The translations under genes and the position numbers were made by a program. Source: Ammoniphilus sp. CFH 90114 (GTDB lineage Bacteria; Bacillota; Bacilli; Aneurinibacillales; RAOX-1). Taken from it: a stretch of DNA of 37,981 nt. Location: assembly GCF_004123195.1 (NCBI RefSeq), contig NZ_SDLI01000022.1:1-37981 (forward strand). The letters run 5' to 3'. Within the stretch, counting starts at the first letter, position 1. Each line of letters starts with the position of its first letter. This document shows positions 16,445-25,367 of the stretch, piece by piece. A model generated the notes under the pieces. That model saw nothing but the letters and a program-made list of their open reading frames with translations. It was not told where the DNA came from and searched no databases.

Positions 16445-17641
16445 ATGAAAACGAGACTGTCTCAGAGAGCCCAAAAGGTGGAGGAATCAAAAACGATCGC
16501 CTTGACTATGAAAGCTAGAGAGCTAAGAAAGCAAGGGATTGATATCTCCATCTTCGGACAAGGAGAACCTGATTTCACCACGCCTCCTCATATTATTGAA
16601 TCAGCTTATAAAGCTTTAAAGGATGGCTATACCAAATATACCCCTGTGGCAGGCTTTATTGAGCTTAGGGAAGCCATTGCGCGAAAGTTGAAGCGGGAAA
16701 ATGATTTAGATTATGATCCTAAGCAGATCGTGGTATCAGGTGGTGCCAAGCATTCTTTAATTAATATTATTCTAGCTGTTTTAGATCCGGGTGATGAGGT
16801 AATCATTCCGGTACCCGCTTGGTTAAGTTATTGGGAGCAGGTAAAGCTTGCTGATGCGATCCCTGTTCTTGTTCCGACCAAGCAGGAGAATGACTTTAAA
16901 CTGACGGCAGAAGCTCTACAGGCTGCGATTACACCGAAGACTAAGCTGTTGATTCTGAACAGTCCAGGAAATCCAACCGGTTCTGTCTATACAAAGGAAG
17001 AGCTAGCGGCCATCGCCGATATTTGTATTAGTCATGATTTGTTGGTTCTATCTGACGAGATCTATGAAAAACTCATCTACGATGGACAGAAGCATGTTAG
17101 TATAGGAAGTTTAAGTAAAGAGATGCTCGATAGAACGATTGTTGTAAATGGCTTCTCCAAAGCTTTCGCTATGACAGGCTGGCGGATGGGATATGCAGCA
17201 GCTCCACTCGAAATTGCAAAAGCGATGGACGACCTACAAAGTCAAATGACGAGCAACCCAACGTCCTTTGTACAACTCGCTTGTATTGAAGCGCTTGAAG
17301 GGACGATGGAGCCGATCGATCTCATGATCGAAGAGTATGACAAGCGTAGGGCCCTGATGGTAAAGCTCCTACAAGAAATACCGGGGATCGAATGCACGAT
17401 GCCGAAGGGCGCCTTCTATGTATTCCCAGGTATCCACGGGCTTCTTGGTAAAAAAGTAGACGGGGAAGTCATTGAGGACGATGAGCAACTTACCCGTATC
17501 TTGCTTGAGAAGGCTCATATCTTAGTTGTTCCAGGCAGCTCTTTTGGAATGCCAAATCATATTCGTTTATCTTACGCAACGGATGTGGACACCATTGTAA
17601 CCGGAATGGAGAAATTCAAGAAATTTGTAAGTAGCCTATAA
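16445..17641 (+). CDS. PLP-dependent class I aminotransferase (aspartate aminotransferase I-gamma type)
   Basis: This fold-type I aminotransferase has 398 residues. The PLP lysine is Lys239 in NGFSKAFAMTGWRMGY, with the paired arginine Arg247. NSPGNPTG and SDEIYEKL are the usual cofactor-binding segments, and the N-terminus reads FGQGEPDFTTP. It resembles thermophilic aspartate/prephenate aminotransferases and broad-range relatives. The ATG at 16445 follows AAGGTGGG; a GTG at 16430 lies in that site. In this operon it probably removes or transfers the amino group of the imported compound, but the substrate is unknown. Confidence 0.92.
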   Translation: MKTRLSQRAQKVEESKTIALTMKARELRKQGIDISIFGQGEPDFTTPPHIIESAYKALKDGYTKYTPVAGFIELREAIARKLKRENDLDYDPKQIVVSGGAKHSLINIILAVLDPGDEVIIPVPAWLSYWEQVKLADAIPVLVPTKQENDFKLTAEALQAAITPKTKLLILNSPGNPTGSVYTKEELAAIADICISHDLLVLSDEIYEKLIYDGQKHVSIGSLSKEMLDRTIVVNGFSKAFAMTGWRMGYAAAPLEIAKAMDDLQSQMTSNPTSFVQLACIEALEGTMEPIDLMIEEYDKRRALMVKLLQEIPGIECTMPKGAFYVFPGIHGLLGKKVDGEVIEDDEQLTRILLEKAHILVVPGSSFGMPNHIRLSYATDVDTIVTGMEKFKKFVSSL

Positions 17642-17721
17642 GGAAAATATCTGCCACAATAGTTAAGTAGTGGGGAGTACACTGTTGTTATAAATACTAC
17701 TAGATAAAGGTGAGGATCATT

Positions 17722-18600
17722 ATGCGTCTAGCAACTGTGCAGACAGACAGAGGAGAACAAGCAGCAGTCGTTGTGGAGGATCGCGTCCTACTCGTTGAGA
17801 CGATTAATGCTCAATGCGAAAAAGAATGGGCTACTGACTTATTTCAAATTATCAATAGTGAAGACTTAGAAGATATGAAGGCTTGGTATCAAAATGGAGG
17901 GAAAGAAAAGCTTCTTGGACTAGAAGGTTCAATTCCCTCTGATCAAGTAAAGTATGGGCCTCTCTATCGTCACCCACGAAAAATCTGGGGGATTGGACTC
18001 AATTATGTGGAGCATGCGAAGGACCTTCATGAAGTGGCACCGAATACAGAGCCTGCTAGCTTCATGAAGCCGGATACGACAATTATTGGTCCTCATGATA
18101 CGATTGAGATTCCGCTTCAATCCGATCGGACTACGGCAGAAGCTGAATTAGGCATTATCATAGGAAAAGAGTGTAAGGATGTATCAGAAGAAGATGCTAT
18201 TCATTACATAGCCGGATACACCACCATTACGGATATGACGGCAGAGGATATTCTCGCTGTAAATCCACGCTATCTCACTCGTTCTAAGAGTTTTGGTACC
18301 TTCTTTAGTTTTGGTCCTCAATTGGTGACAACGGATGAAGTAGATGAGGTGCTAGATCTGAATGTTTCTACTATAATTAATGGCGAACTACATCGCAAGA
18401 ATGTCGTTTCGAACATGACCTTCTCGCCTATGTATTTGGTATCCTTCCATTCTAAGGTGATGAAGCTTCTTCCTGGTGATATTATTTCCACAGGAACACC
18501 TGGTGCGGTCGTCATTCGTAATGGTGATGTAGTCGAGTGTCATATTGATGGATTCGAGCCGCTTGTCAATCCGGTAGAGGATCTGAAGGTTCAGAAATAG
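17722..18600 (+). CDS. Fumarylacetoacetate hydrolase (FAH)-family enzyme
   Basis: A C-terminal FAH domain (residues about 85-290) carries the metal-binding acidic residues in AEAELGIIIG and the following ITDMTAED. The entry motif reads RKIWGIGLNYVEHAKD. The family cleaves or decarboxylates acylpyruvates and 2-hydroxymuconate-type acids using Mg or Mn. The ATG at 17722 lies 6 bases after AAAGGTGAGG. About 80 non-coding bases separate it from the aminotransferase gene without a terminator. It is part of the same catabolic operon by orientation and spacing. Confidence 0.9.
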   Translation: MRLATVQTDRGEQAAVVVEDRVLLVETINAQCEKEWATDLFQIINSEDLEDMKAWYQNGGKEKLLGLEGSIPSDQVKYGPLYRHPRKIWGIGLNYVEHAKDLHEVAPNTEPASFMKPDTTIIGPHDTIEIPLQSDRTTAEAELGIIIGKECKDVSEEDAIHYIAGYTTITDMTAEDILAVNPRYLTRSKSFGTFFSFGPQLVTTDEVDEVLDLNVSTIINGELHRKNVVSNMTFSPMYLVSFHSKVMKLLPGDIISTGTPGAVVIRNGDVVECHIDGFEPLVNPVEDLKVQK

Positions 18601-18616
18601 AGAGGAGAGATAACGA

Positions 18617-19402
18617 ATGGATTTAAATTTGCAAGGTAAAGTAGCTTTAGTTGTAGCTTCTAGTCAAGGACTTGGAAAAGCGGTAGCGACGCAGCTGGTT
18701 AAGGAAGGCGCGAGTGTCATGCTGACTAGCCGAGATGAGAAGAATCTTCAAGCGGCATGTGAAGAATTAACAAGCTTAGGACTGGGAAAGGTTTCTTACT
18801 GTCCTGCTGATATTACGAAGGTAGAAGATGTTCAGCGATTAGTTCAGGTGACAAGAGATACATTGGGTAAGATTGATATCCTAATTAATAATGCCGGAGG
18901 ACCTCCAGGAGGTAACTTCGAACAGTTCTCTGACGAAGACTGGCAGAAGGCGTTTGAGTTAAATCTATTAAGTTATATCCGAATGATTAGAGAGGTATTG
19001 CCAGATCTGAAGAAGGAAGGCGGACGCATTATTAACATTGCTTCCTCTTCCATTAAAGTTCCGATTCCAGGTCTGATTCTATCGAATACATTCCGAACAG
19101 GGATTGTCGGACTATCTAAATCTTTAGCTGAGGAGCTTGCTCCTTACAACATTCTAGTCAATACGGTAGCACCGGGTCGAATTGCAACGGCTCGAGTAGC
19201 TTTCTTAGATGAGCTGAAGGCGAAGAAGCTAGGAGTATCTCGTGAAGATATCGAAGAACAGTCCAAGAAAACGATTCCTCTAGGTCGTTATGGAGCACCT
19301 GAGGAGTTTGCAAACGTCGTTGCTTTCCTCGTATCCGATGCTGGCTCGTATATGACAGGTAGTTCCCTTCTTGTCGATGGTGGAATGGTAAAATCAATCT
19401 AA
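18617..19402 (+). CDS. Atypical short-chain dehydrogenase/reductase lacking the YxxxK pair
   Basis: This SDR-fold protein (261 residues) has an N-terminal Rossmann motif in a variant form (ASSQGLGKA), the NNAGGPPGG segment and the catalytic-serine region IINIASSSIKVP. The expected YxxxK is replaced by SNTFR (in LILSNTFRTGIVGLSKSLAEE). I recognise this as a known FabG-like subgroup that lacks the full tetrad. Its activity may be a non-redox step or use other residues. It starts 17 bases after the FAH gene, behind GAGGAGA, and is the last gene of the operon. Confidence 0.88.
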   Translation: MDLNLQGKVALVVASSQGLGKAVATQLVKEGASVMLTSRDEKNLQAACEELTSLGLGKVSYCPADITKVEDVQRLVQVTRDTLGKIDILINNAGGPPGGNFEQFSDEDWQKAFELNLLSYIRMIREVLPDLKKEGGRIINIASSSIKVPIPGLILSNTFRTGIVGLSKSLAEELAPYNILVNTVAPGRIATARVAFLDELKAKKLGVSREDIEEQSKKTIPLGRYGAPEEFANVVAFLVSDAGSYMTGSSLLVDGGMVKSI

Positions 19403-19413
19403 TGCAACTATCT

Positions 19414-19447
19414 AAGGCGTTCTAGCTATACTAAGAACGCCTTTTTC
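19414..19447 (+). terminator. Terminator of the TRAP-2/catabolic operon
   Basis: The perfect 10-bp stem AAGGCGTTCT/AGAACGCCTT, extended by TA pairs in the loop, is followed by TTTTCC. Confidence 0.92.
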
Positions 19448-19506
19448 CTTTCTTCGTTCACTTGAAATAACTGAAATGGTAAAAGGGTATAACATGAGCT
19501 GGATGA

Positions 19507-20415
19507 TTAGTAGAGGAATCTCCATAAATAGAAGGTTGCGTAGGACTCCCAGTTGGTCCAATTGGCCGATAGTTGTAAAATTTCTTTTTTTGTTGGTTTG
19601 TGTTCCAAGCCTAACACATGTTTAATGGCATTATGCAGACCAACATCATCAATTGGAAAGGCGGATGGGAATCGGAGGCAACGCATTAAAACATAATTGG
19701 CTGTCCACGGTCCAATTCCGCGGATATCCACTAACAACTTTTCTGCTTGTTTGTAATCCCTTGTGGCTAATAAGCTTTCTTTTGATAGTTTGCCTTCCAT
19801 TATCAGTTGAGCCACACCGATGAGGTATTCACTTTTTTTAGTGCTTATTTGCAATTGGCTTAATTCCCCAACAGTTAGTGCTGCGATAACATCGGGGGTA
19901 GGGAATATCCAATATTCTTTTCCTTTGTATTCGACCTTCTCGCCGTAGCGCTCCACGAGTCTTCTCTTTAACGTGTAGGCAAACGTAAGGTTGATTTGTT
20001 GCCCTATAATTCCCCAGCAGATCGCCTCAAACAGATCAGGAATACCGATATTGCGCAACCCATAGAAAGAATCTACAGCTTTTTGCAAAAGAACATCCTT
20101 TATCGCCAGTTCATAAAAGGGTTGTAAGTCGGTTTCTAAGTCAAACCAATCCATCACATAACGAGCAGCAGCAACTCGAGCCGACTTTGTCTTAGGGGGG
20201 TTATTACCCAAAAAGCGAATGGTTAAGGTGTGAGGATCAGTCGCTCTTATTTCAATGATGGCAGTTTCTTGTTCGAGCGGAATAGCTTTGTAAATGCGTT
20301 GATCCTGAACCTGAAACAAGCATTCATTGTGGGCGTTAGAAAGGTATTTCAGATTGTGATCAAAGCAAAATTCTTTAGGCAAATTCAAGGTTAACTCCTG
20401 CTGGTGATCTTCCAT
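19507..20415 (-). CDS. alkA: DNA-3-methyladenine glycosylase II-type (AlkA-like)
   Basis: This base-excision repair glycosylase removes alkylated bases. Of 302 residues, about 1-100 are an AlkA-type N-terminal domain. A helix-hairpin-helix/GPD domain follows, with the hairpin LLVDIRGIGPWTANYVLMR and the catalytic aspartate in FPIDDVGL (about Asp246). The start at 20415 lies 5 bases after GGGAGGG; the longer frame to 20442 runs across that site. It is divergent from adaA-adaB, as in the Bacillus subtilis adaptive-response locus, which supports the symbol. Control by methylated AdaA is likely. Confidence 0.92.
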   Translation of the reverse strand: MEDHQQELTLNLPKEFCFDHNLKYLSNAHNECLFQVQDQRIYKAIPLEQETAIIEIRATDPHTLTIRFLGNNPPKTKSARVAAARYVMDWFDLETDLQPFYELAIKDVLLQKAVDSFYGLRNIGIPDLFEAICWGIIGQQINLTFAYTLKRRLVERYGEKVEYKGKEYWIFPTPDVIAALTVGELSQLQISTKKSEYLIGVAQLIMEGKLSKESLLATRDYKQAEKLLVDIRGIGPWTANYVLMRCLRFPSAFPIDDVGLHNAIKHVLGLEHKPTKKEILQLSANWTNWESYATFYLWRFLY

Positions 20416-20490
20416 TTGAACCCTCCCGTTACAGAAATTCAATCTATCTCTAGTTTTAACACAAACATAGCATGTATTGATTTCAATATC

Positions 20491-20503
20491 TTGCTATTTT
20501 ATT
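20491..20503 (-). promoter_or_regulatory. Candidate Ada box between alkA and adaA
   Basis: On the minus strand the sequence reads AATAAAATAGCAA, i.e. AAT-N6-GCAA. This is the A-box/B-box spacing of the E. coli Ada site AATTAAAGCGCAA. It lies 76-88 bases ahead of the alkA start. A possible adaA -10 (TATACT) lies about 20534-20539 with no good -35, as expected for an activated promoter. The match is short and found by eye. Confidence 0.45.
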
Positions 20504-20560
20504 TGTAGAAGCATACATGGGCCTGTTTCATTGAGTATACTGAGGGAGAGGTGAGTATTT

Positions 20561-21145
20561 ATGATTAAAGAGGAGTGGTGGCAGGCGATCACCCGAAATG
20601 ATCCTACTTATGATGGCATGTTTTTGTACGCTGTAAAGACAACCGGTATTTTCTGTAAGCCTTCCTGTAAATCCAGAACTCCGATAAAAGGAAACGTACG
20701 TATATTTTTGAATGCCGAACAAGCGCTCACTGCACAATTTCGTCCTTGCAAAAGATGTAAACCAACGAATCAAAAGTTGCCCGACCAGGAGTGGGTAGAT
20801 CAGATCACTCGTTTTATCGGAGCAAACTATACAAAGAAACTGACACTAGAGGTTTTAGCTGATCAGTGTCATGGAAGTCCTTTTCATTTGCAGCGAACGT
20901 TCAAGCAGGTTAAAGGAATAACGCCCGTCCAATACATTCAGTTAAGCAGGATTACTAAGGCGAAAGAATACCTCATACAAACAGATCAATCCGTTGCGGA
21001 GATTGCGATGAGTGTAGGAATTCCAAACACTCCTTATTTTATAACCTTATTTAAAGAGATCACTGGATCTACTCCTAAAGCTTATCGCGAAAAGAATACT
21101 CATCAACCGGGCACGGAGGGAAGACAAAATGAAAGTGAAATCTGA
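20561..21145 (+). CDS. adaA: Methylphosphotriester-DNA methyltransferase/AraC-type activator AdaA
   Basis: This sensor of DNA methylation damage accepts a methyl group from backbone phosphotriesters and then activates transcription. The N-terminal Ada zinc domain has Cys32, Cys36, Cys63 and Cys66 (FCKPSC...RPCKRC), the same spacing as Cys38/42/69/72 of E. coli Ada. Cys32 would be the acceptor. Residues about 95-190 form an AraC-type double helix-turn-helix. AGGTGA lies 7 bases before the ATG. The gene overlaps adaB by 17 bases and diverges from alkA. Confidence 0.95.
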   Translation: MIKEEWWQAITRNDPTYDGMFLYAVKTTGIFCKPSCKSRTPIKGNVRIFLNAEQALTAQFRPCKRCKPTNQKLPDQEWVDQITRFIGANYTKKLTLEVLADQCHGSPFHLQRTFKQVKGITPVQYIQLSRITKAKEYLIQTDQSVAEIAMSVGIPNTPYFITLFKEITGSTPKAYREKNTHQPGTEGRQNESEI

Positions 21146-21644
21146 CATGAAAGTTTATTGGACATTGTTGTTATACGAAGGCTGGAGCATCTATCTGGCT
21201 GCCACCACGAAGGGTCTGTGCTATGTAGGTTCACAGAACAAGCCGTTTGAGGAATTCAACCAATGGGTAGAAAAGCATTTTGCAAAAAGCGCCCTTATTG
21301 AAGATGAGGAGAGATTACAACCTTATGTGAACGAGTTTAAAGAGTATTTAAGAGGAGACCGTAAACACTTTACCCTTCCTTTTGATTTTCGAGGGACTCC
21401 ATTTCAAATGGAGGTTTGGAACGCTCTCTGTCAAATTCCCTATGGACAAACTAAGTCCTATTCCGATATCGCCGCCTCTATCCAGAAGCCTAAAGCCGTA
21501 CGAGCCATAGGATCAGCCATCGGTGCCAACCCCATACTCATTACTGTGCCTTGTCATCGTGTCATCGGAAAAAATGGCACCTTGACCGGCTACCGTGGAG
21601 GATTGGAGATGAAGAAGCAACTTTTGCAATTAGAAGGAAATTAA
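21129..21644 (+). CDS. adaB: O6-methylguanine-DNA methyltransferase (AdaB/Ogt)
   Basis: This suicide repair protein transfers methyl groups from O6-methylguanine to Cys142 in ITVPCHRVIG. The recognition helix with the arginine finger reads KAVRAIGSAIGANP (Arg125), and the wing YRGGLEMKK is present. It has 171 residues, typical length. GGAGGG lies 8 bases before the ATG at 21129, inside adaA, so the two genes are co-transcribed and overlap. A hairpin terminator follows directly. Confidence 0.95.
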   Translation: MKVKSDMKVYWTLLLYEGWSIYLAATTKGLCYVGSQNKPFEEFNQWVEKHFAKSALIEDEERLQPYVNEFKEYLRGDRKHFTLPFDFRGTPFQMEVWNALCQIPYGQTKSYSDIAASIQKPKAVRAIGSAIGANPILITVPCHRVIGKNGTLTGYRGGLEMKKQLLQLEGN

Positions 21645-21677
21645 AAACGGCTACCTGATGGCAGCCGTTTCATTTTC
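21645..21677 (+). terminator. Terminator of adaA-adaB
   Basis: The stem AAACGGCT/AGCCGTTT, with further partial pairing in the loop, is followed by CATTTTCATT. It may also serve the converging gene. Confidence 0.8.
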
Positions 21678-21681
21678 ATTG

Positions 21682-22128
21682 TTATTTTTTCTTCTTTTTC
21701 TTGAGCTTCACAACAATCGGACCTACAGGTCTGTTGATGAGAACTCTAGAAGCGTTTCTTACATTCCTAGCGAATACTAAAGGAGGTTGGATTGCTTGCC
21801 AGTGAAGATACCAGATATTCGGATTCGTAGAAAGCCAGTGATTGTGTAGAGCCGTTACTTGAATACCAGCTCTTCTAAGCCTAGAGATAAACGGGTTAAT
21901 CTCGTTAGTAAGAATGACAGTTTCCCCTAGACACAAAGCTCTACCATTGCTATCCAGCCTTTCGAAAGAGATACCAAATGGAAGAGTAAATAACCCTTGT
22001 GATTTCCTTCCTAATATCGTTACGTTAATGTTGGTTCTCAGCTTAGTGGCCACACAAACCCCATTAACCACTTGAGCATCCCCACCAAAAATCTCAGCGA
22101 AACGTCTACAAAGTGGACTAACACTCAC
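21682..22128 (-). CDS. DUF1259 (LppY/LpqO-type) protein, copy 1
   Basis: This protein of unknown function matches the DUF1259 family by its C-terminal motif TALHNHWLSTNPNIWYLHW followed by PPLVFARNVRNA. The N-terminal half (VVNGVCVATKLRTNINVTILGR) fits the same fold. It has no signal peptide and ends in a run of lysines (KLKKKKKK), so it may bind nucleic acid or a surface; that is inference. GTG at 22128 lies 8 bases behind GGAGG; the GTG at 22137 lies inside that site. A paralogue without the lysine tail is at 35314-35703. Confidence 0.8.
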   Translation of the reverse strand: MSVSPLCRRFAEIFGGDAQVVNGVCVATKLRTNINVTILGRKSQGLFTLPFGISFERLDSNGRALCLGETVILTNEINPFISRLRRAGIQVTALHNHWLSTNPNIWYLHWQAIQPPLVFARNVRNASRVLINRPVGPIVVKLKKKKKK

Positions 22129-22228
22129 TAATATCACCTCCCTATATTGATAGAATATAGTATTGAAAGGTGATAGTTTTGGAGACGGCGGTTGACTAAA
22201 GAACGATAAAATAGGAGTTTATATTTCT

Positions 22229-22969
22229 TTATTTGATCCTTCTGGCGTGAACGACGAATCGAGCGTCATTAAATTCATAAGAACACGTTGATAGAGTCAG
22301 GATCTGATCCTGTTTATTCCATTTGATCGTCTGTGGGATGATAGATTTGCTTGCTAATTTATTTAAGAAATCAACATAATCGTGGTTAGAACGAAAATTG
22401 GTAGCAATATAATAAAAGTCAGTATCCGTCACATAAGCGGAGAAAATCTCCCATTTTGTCTCTTCAAATAAGGTTTGGAGGGTAATAACCCGATTCTCCT
22501 CGAAGAACGGTTTATCTTTATACTTCGTTAGTCCTTTAAACATAGAACCATCTCTCATATGATGTCCATAGATAATTGTGTGCCTGTCTGTTGCATCGCC
22601 TACATTACGATAATCCATAAAAATGGCTCCAGCATTACTAGATTCAAGCTTAAAATTATGATCAAGATAAAAGGAATTATTGTCCGTTTTGACCACGGGA
22701 TAGTTAATGTCTGTATTGGGAACCGTGATCCATCCTATAGTTTCTTCGTTCATTTCAAGAAGGGGTAGGAATTTTTCTATTACGACTGGGGACTTTACTT
22801 CATCTTCGTAGGTGGCTTCGTTCTGCACCCAAAGATTATCGTAATCCTCTTGAATAGAGTTATTCAATTGTTGATTCTGATAGCTTCCATAGTAATATTG
22901 GAACACCTCGTAAGAAGAATATAGAAAAGCTAAGAAGCATATTAGGATGGCTAGAAGATTTTTTTTCAT
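22229..22969 (-). CDS. srtB: Class B sortase
   Basis: This membrane-anchored transpeptidase attaches surface proteins to the cell wall. From the ATG at 22969 it has 246 residues: an N-terminal anchor (MKKNLLAILICFLAFLYSSYEVF), then the sortase barrel with His136 (IIYGHHMRDGSMFKGL), Cys229 (LTLSTCSYEF) and Arg237 (NDARFVVHARR). TLSTC and length fit class B. A longer frame reaches 23128 but would overlap the upstream gene and bury the anchor, so I reject it; no strong ribosome site marks either start. The fasciclin protein encoded directly upstream ends in IPKTG and is the probable substrate. Confidence 0.9.
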   Translation of the reverse strand: MKKNLLAILICFLAFLYSSYEVFQYYYGSYQNQQLNNSIQEDYDNLWVQNEATYEDEVKSPVVIEKFLPLLEMNEETIGWITVPNTDINYPVVKTDNNSFYLDHNFKLESSNAGAIFMDYRNVGDATDRHTIIYGHHMRDGSMFKGLTKYKDKPFFEENRVITLQTLFEETKWEIFSAYVTDTDFYYIATNFRSNHDYVDFLNKLASKSIIPQTIKWNKQDQILTLSTCSYEFNDARFVVHARRIK

Positions 22970-23072
22970 AAAATCATATCTCAAATCCTCATTTCTTTGA
23001 AATGAACGATTTTTGGGCTTCTTCACGAACATAGTTGTTTGGAAGAAGCCCTGTTGTGGTCTTGAACGTAAT

Positions 23073-23687
23073 CTATCCTCTTGCTGCTTTACCACGTCTA
23101 TAGAAATACAACGTCGCCGTTCCTGCAAAAACAGCTAGTAAGGCATAACTGAAAATGGAGTCGTTACCGGTCTTAGGAATAGGAGGAGCACTTTCTTGCG
23201 CAACGGGCAGCAATACAGCATCAATCACGTGGATAACGCCATTAGAAGCTTCGATGTCGGCTGTTGTGACGTTAGAATCATTAATTTGAGCGGGATTCAG
23301 CGAAACTCTCACTTTATCTCCTTTCAGTGTTGCTGCTTCCATTCCATCGGTCAGATCCGTTGACATTACTTTTCCTGAAACAACATGGTATAACAGAATG
23401 TCCTTTAAATCTTCTCGAGCTAATAGTTCTTCAGCGGTAACTCCTAGCTCAGAAAGTAGTTTTGCAAAAGCTTCATCAGTTGGAGCAAACACGGTGAAAG
23501 GGCCTTCTCCCTTAAGGGCATCGATTAAATCAGCTTTCTCTAGAGCAGCTGCTAAGGTGTTGAAGCTTCCTGCTTTAACCGCAGTATCAACGATATCATC
23601 ACTGTTTGCACTACTAGTTGCCCCCATAGAAAATGATAAAACCATTGTGAAAACCAATGACATTAGGAAACCTTTTAGCTTACGCAC
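23073..23687 (-). CDS. Fasciclin-domain surface protein with IPKTG sorting signal
   Basis: This secreted, cell-wall-linked adhesion-type protein has 204 residues. A signal peptide ([20 protein letters not shown]...) is followed by one fasciclin (FAS1) domain, residues about 30-160, with [15 protein letters not shown] and the closing [12 protein letters not shown]. The C-terminus is a sorting signal: IPKTG (170-174), a hydrophobic stretch and RRGKAARG. The GTG at 23687 lies 7 bases behind GAGGAGG; an upstream ATG (23711) precedes that site. It is the only protein in the window with such a signal and lies directly before the sortase gene. Confidence 0.92.
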   Translation of the reverse strand: MRKLKGFLMSLVFTMVLSFSMGATSSANSDDIVDTAVKAGSFNTLAAALEKADLIDALKGEGPFTVFAPTDEAFAKLLSELGVTAEELLAREDLKDILLYHVVSGKVMSTDLTDGMEAATLKGDKVRVSLNPAQINDSNVTTADIEASNGVIHVIDAVLLPVAQESAPPIPKTGNDSIFSYALLAVFAGTATLYFYRRGKAARG

Positions 23688-23737
23688 TGTAAAACTCCTC
23701 CTCTTTTGCATAGAATTTGTATATGTTTTGCATAGTT

Positions 23738-23767
23738 ATTATACATATTATGTCATGAGTTTGTAAA
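23738..23767 (-). promoter_or_regulatory. Sigma-A-type promoter of the fasciclin-sortase pair
   Basis: On the minus strand TTTACA (23767-23762), an 18-base spacer and TATAAT (23743-23738) lie about 50 bases ahead of the GTG start. Confidence 0.65.
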
Positions 23768-23927
23768 GAGAAAAATGCATAGGTTTTGTATAATTTAGAG
23801 TAATGTGACACCGTGTATAGGAAAAGAAGATGGGTTTTACAACATTTCGAATAATTATTGTATAACATTTTGTTCTCGTTTAGGTTTGTCTTGATATAAA
23901 TGGAAGCCGCATTTAAAATATCTTTGA

Positions 23928-24074
23928 CTAAATGGAGATCGAGGGGGAAGAAGTAATGATGAAAGATATAAACAACTCGTGTTAAATGTATTTGAGAATA
24001 ATGAGAGAGCCGTTCAGTTTTATTCCCATTTAGGTTACCAAACTGAGATCGTAAAGATGGTAAAGGAAGTATAA
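23928..24074 (+). pseudogene. Remnant of a GNAT N-acetyltransferase
   Basis: An open frame ending at 24074 reads ERYKQLVLNVFENNERAVQFYSHLGYQTE, the unmistakable C-terminal third of a GNAT acetyltransferase (LNV...N..A..FY...GY). The preceding codons give only RGGRSNDERY, which looks like the acetyl-CoA-binding motif with an internal deletion. A stop codon closes the frame upstream and no N-terminal two thirds is present. It is broken by at least a 5' loss. Confidence 0.75.
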
Positions 24075-24075
24075 A

Positions 24076-24103
24076 AAGACCCCGTGTGTTTCACGGGGGT
24101 CTT
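24076..24103. terminator. Terminator between GNAT relic and aldo/keto reductase
   Basis: The stem AAGACCCCGTG/CACGGGGGTCTT has one bulged base. The T run (TCTTTTTAT) is on the minus strand, so it mainly ends the aldo/keto reductase transcript. Confidence 0.85.
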
Positions 24104-24109
24104 CATGTT

Positions 24110-25096
<987 letters not shown>

Positions 25097-25367
25097 TTTT
25101 TCACGCTCATTTCTTTTTTAATAGAAAAAAACTTGAGATGAATCTATTTTAACAAAAATAGTCGCTAAATTTCCCAATTAGGAAAAGCGAGGCGAAGTAA
25201 ATGAAAACGGTCTTCTCTTTTATTTTAGGCTCTGTTATTGTTCGTTGTTGATTTTCTTTATTCAACTAAAGGGCAGTAATCTTTAACAAGCATCTGAATA
25301 TTTGGTGTTATTACCCTCCCCTTTACCATGATACAATATAAGTAAATATTTCTGGAGGTGACTCAAA

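Noticed and set aside
22970-23128. N-terminal extension of the sortase to 299 residues
   Set aside because: It would overlap the fasciclin gene, place 53 charged residues before the membrane anchor and exceed normal class B length.
25201-25251. Short hydrophobic ORF MKTVFSFILGSVIVRC
   Set aside because: Sixteen codons without a convincing ribosome site or a following domain; probably chance.
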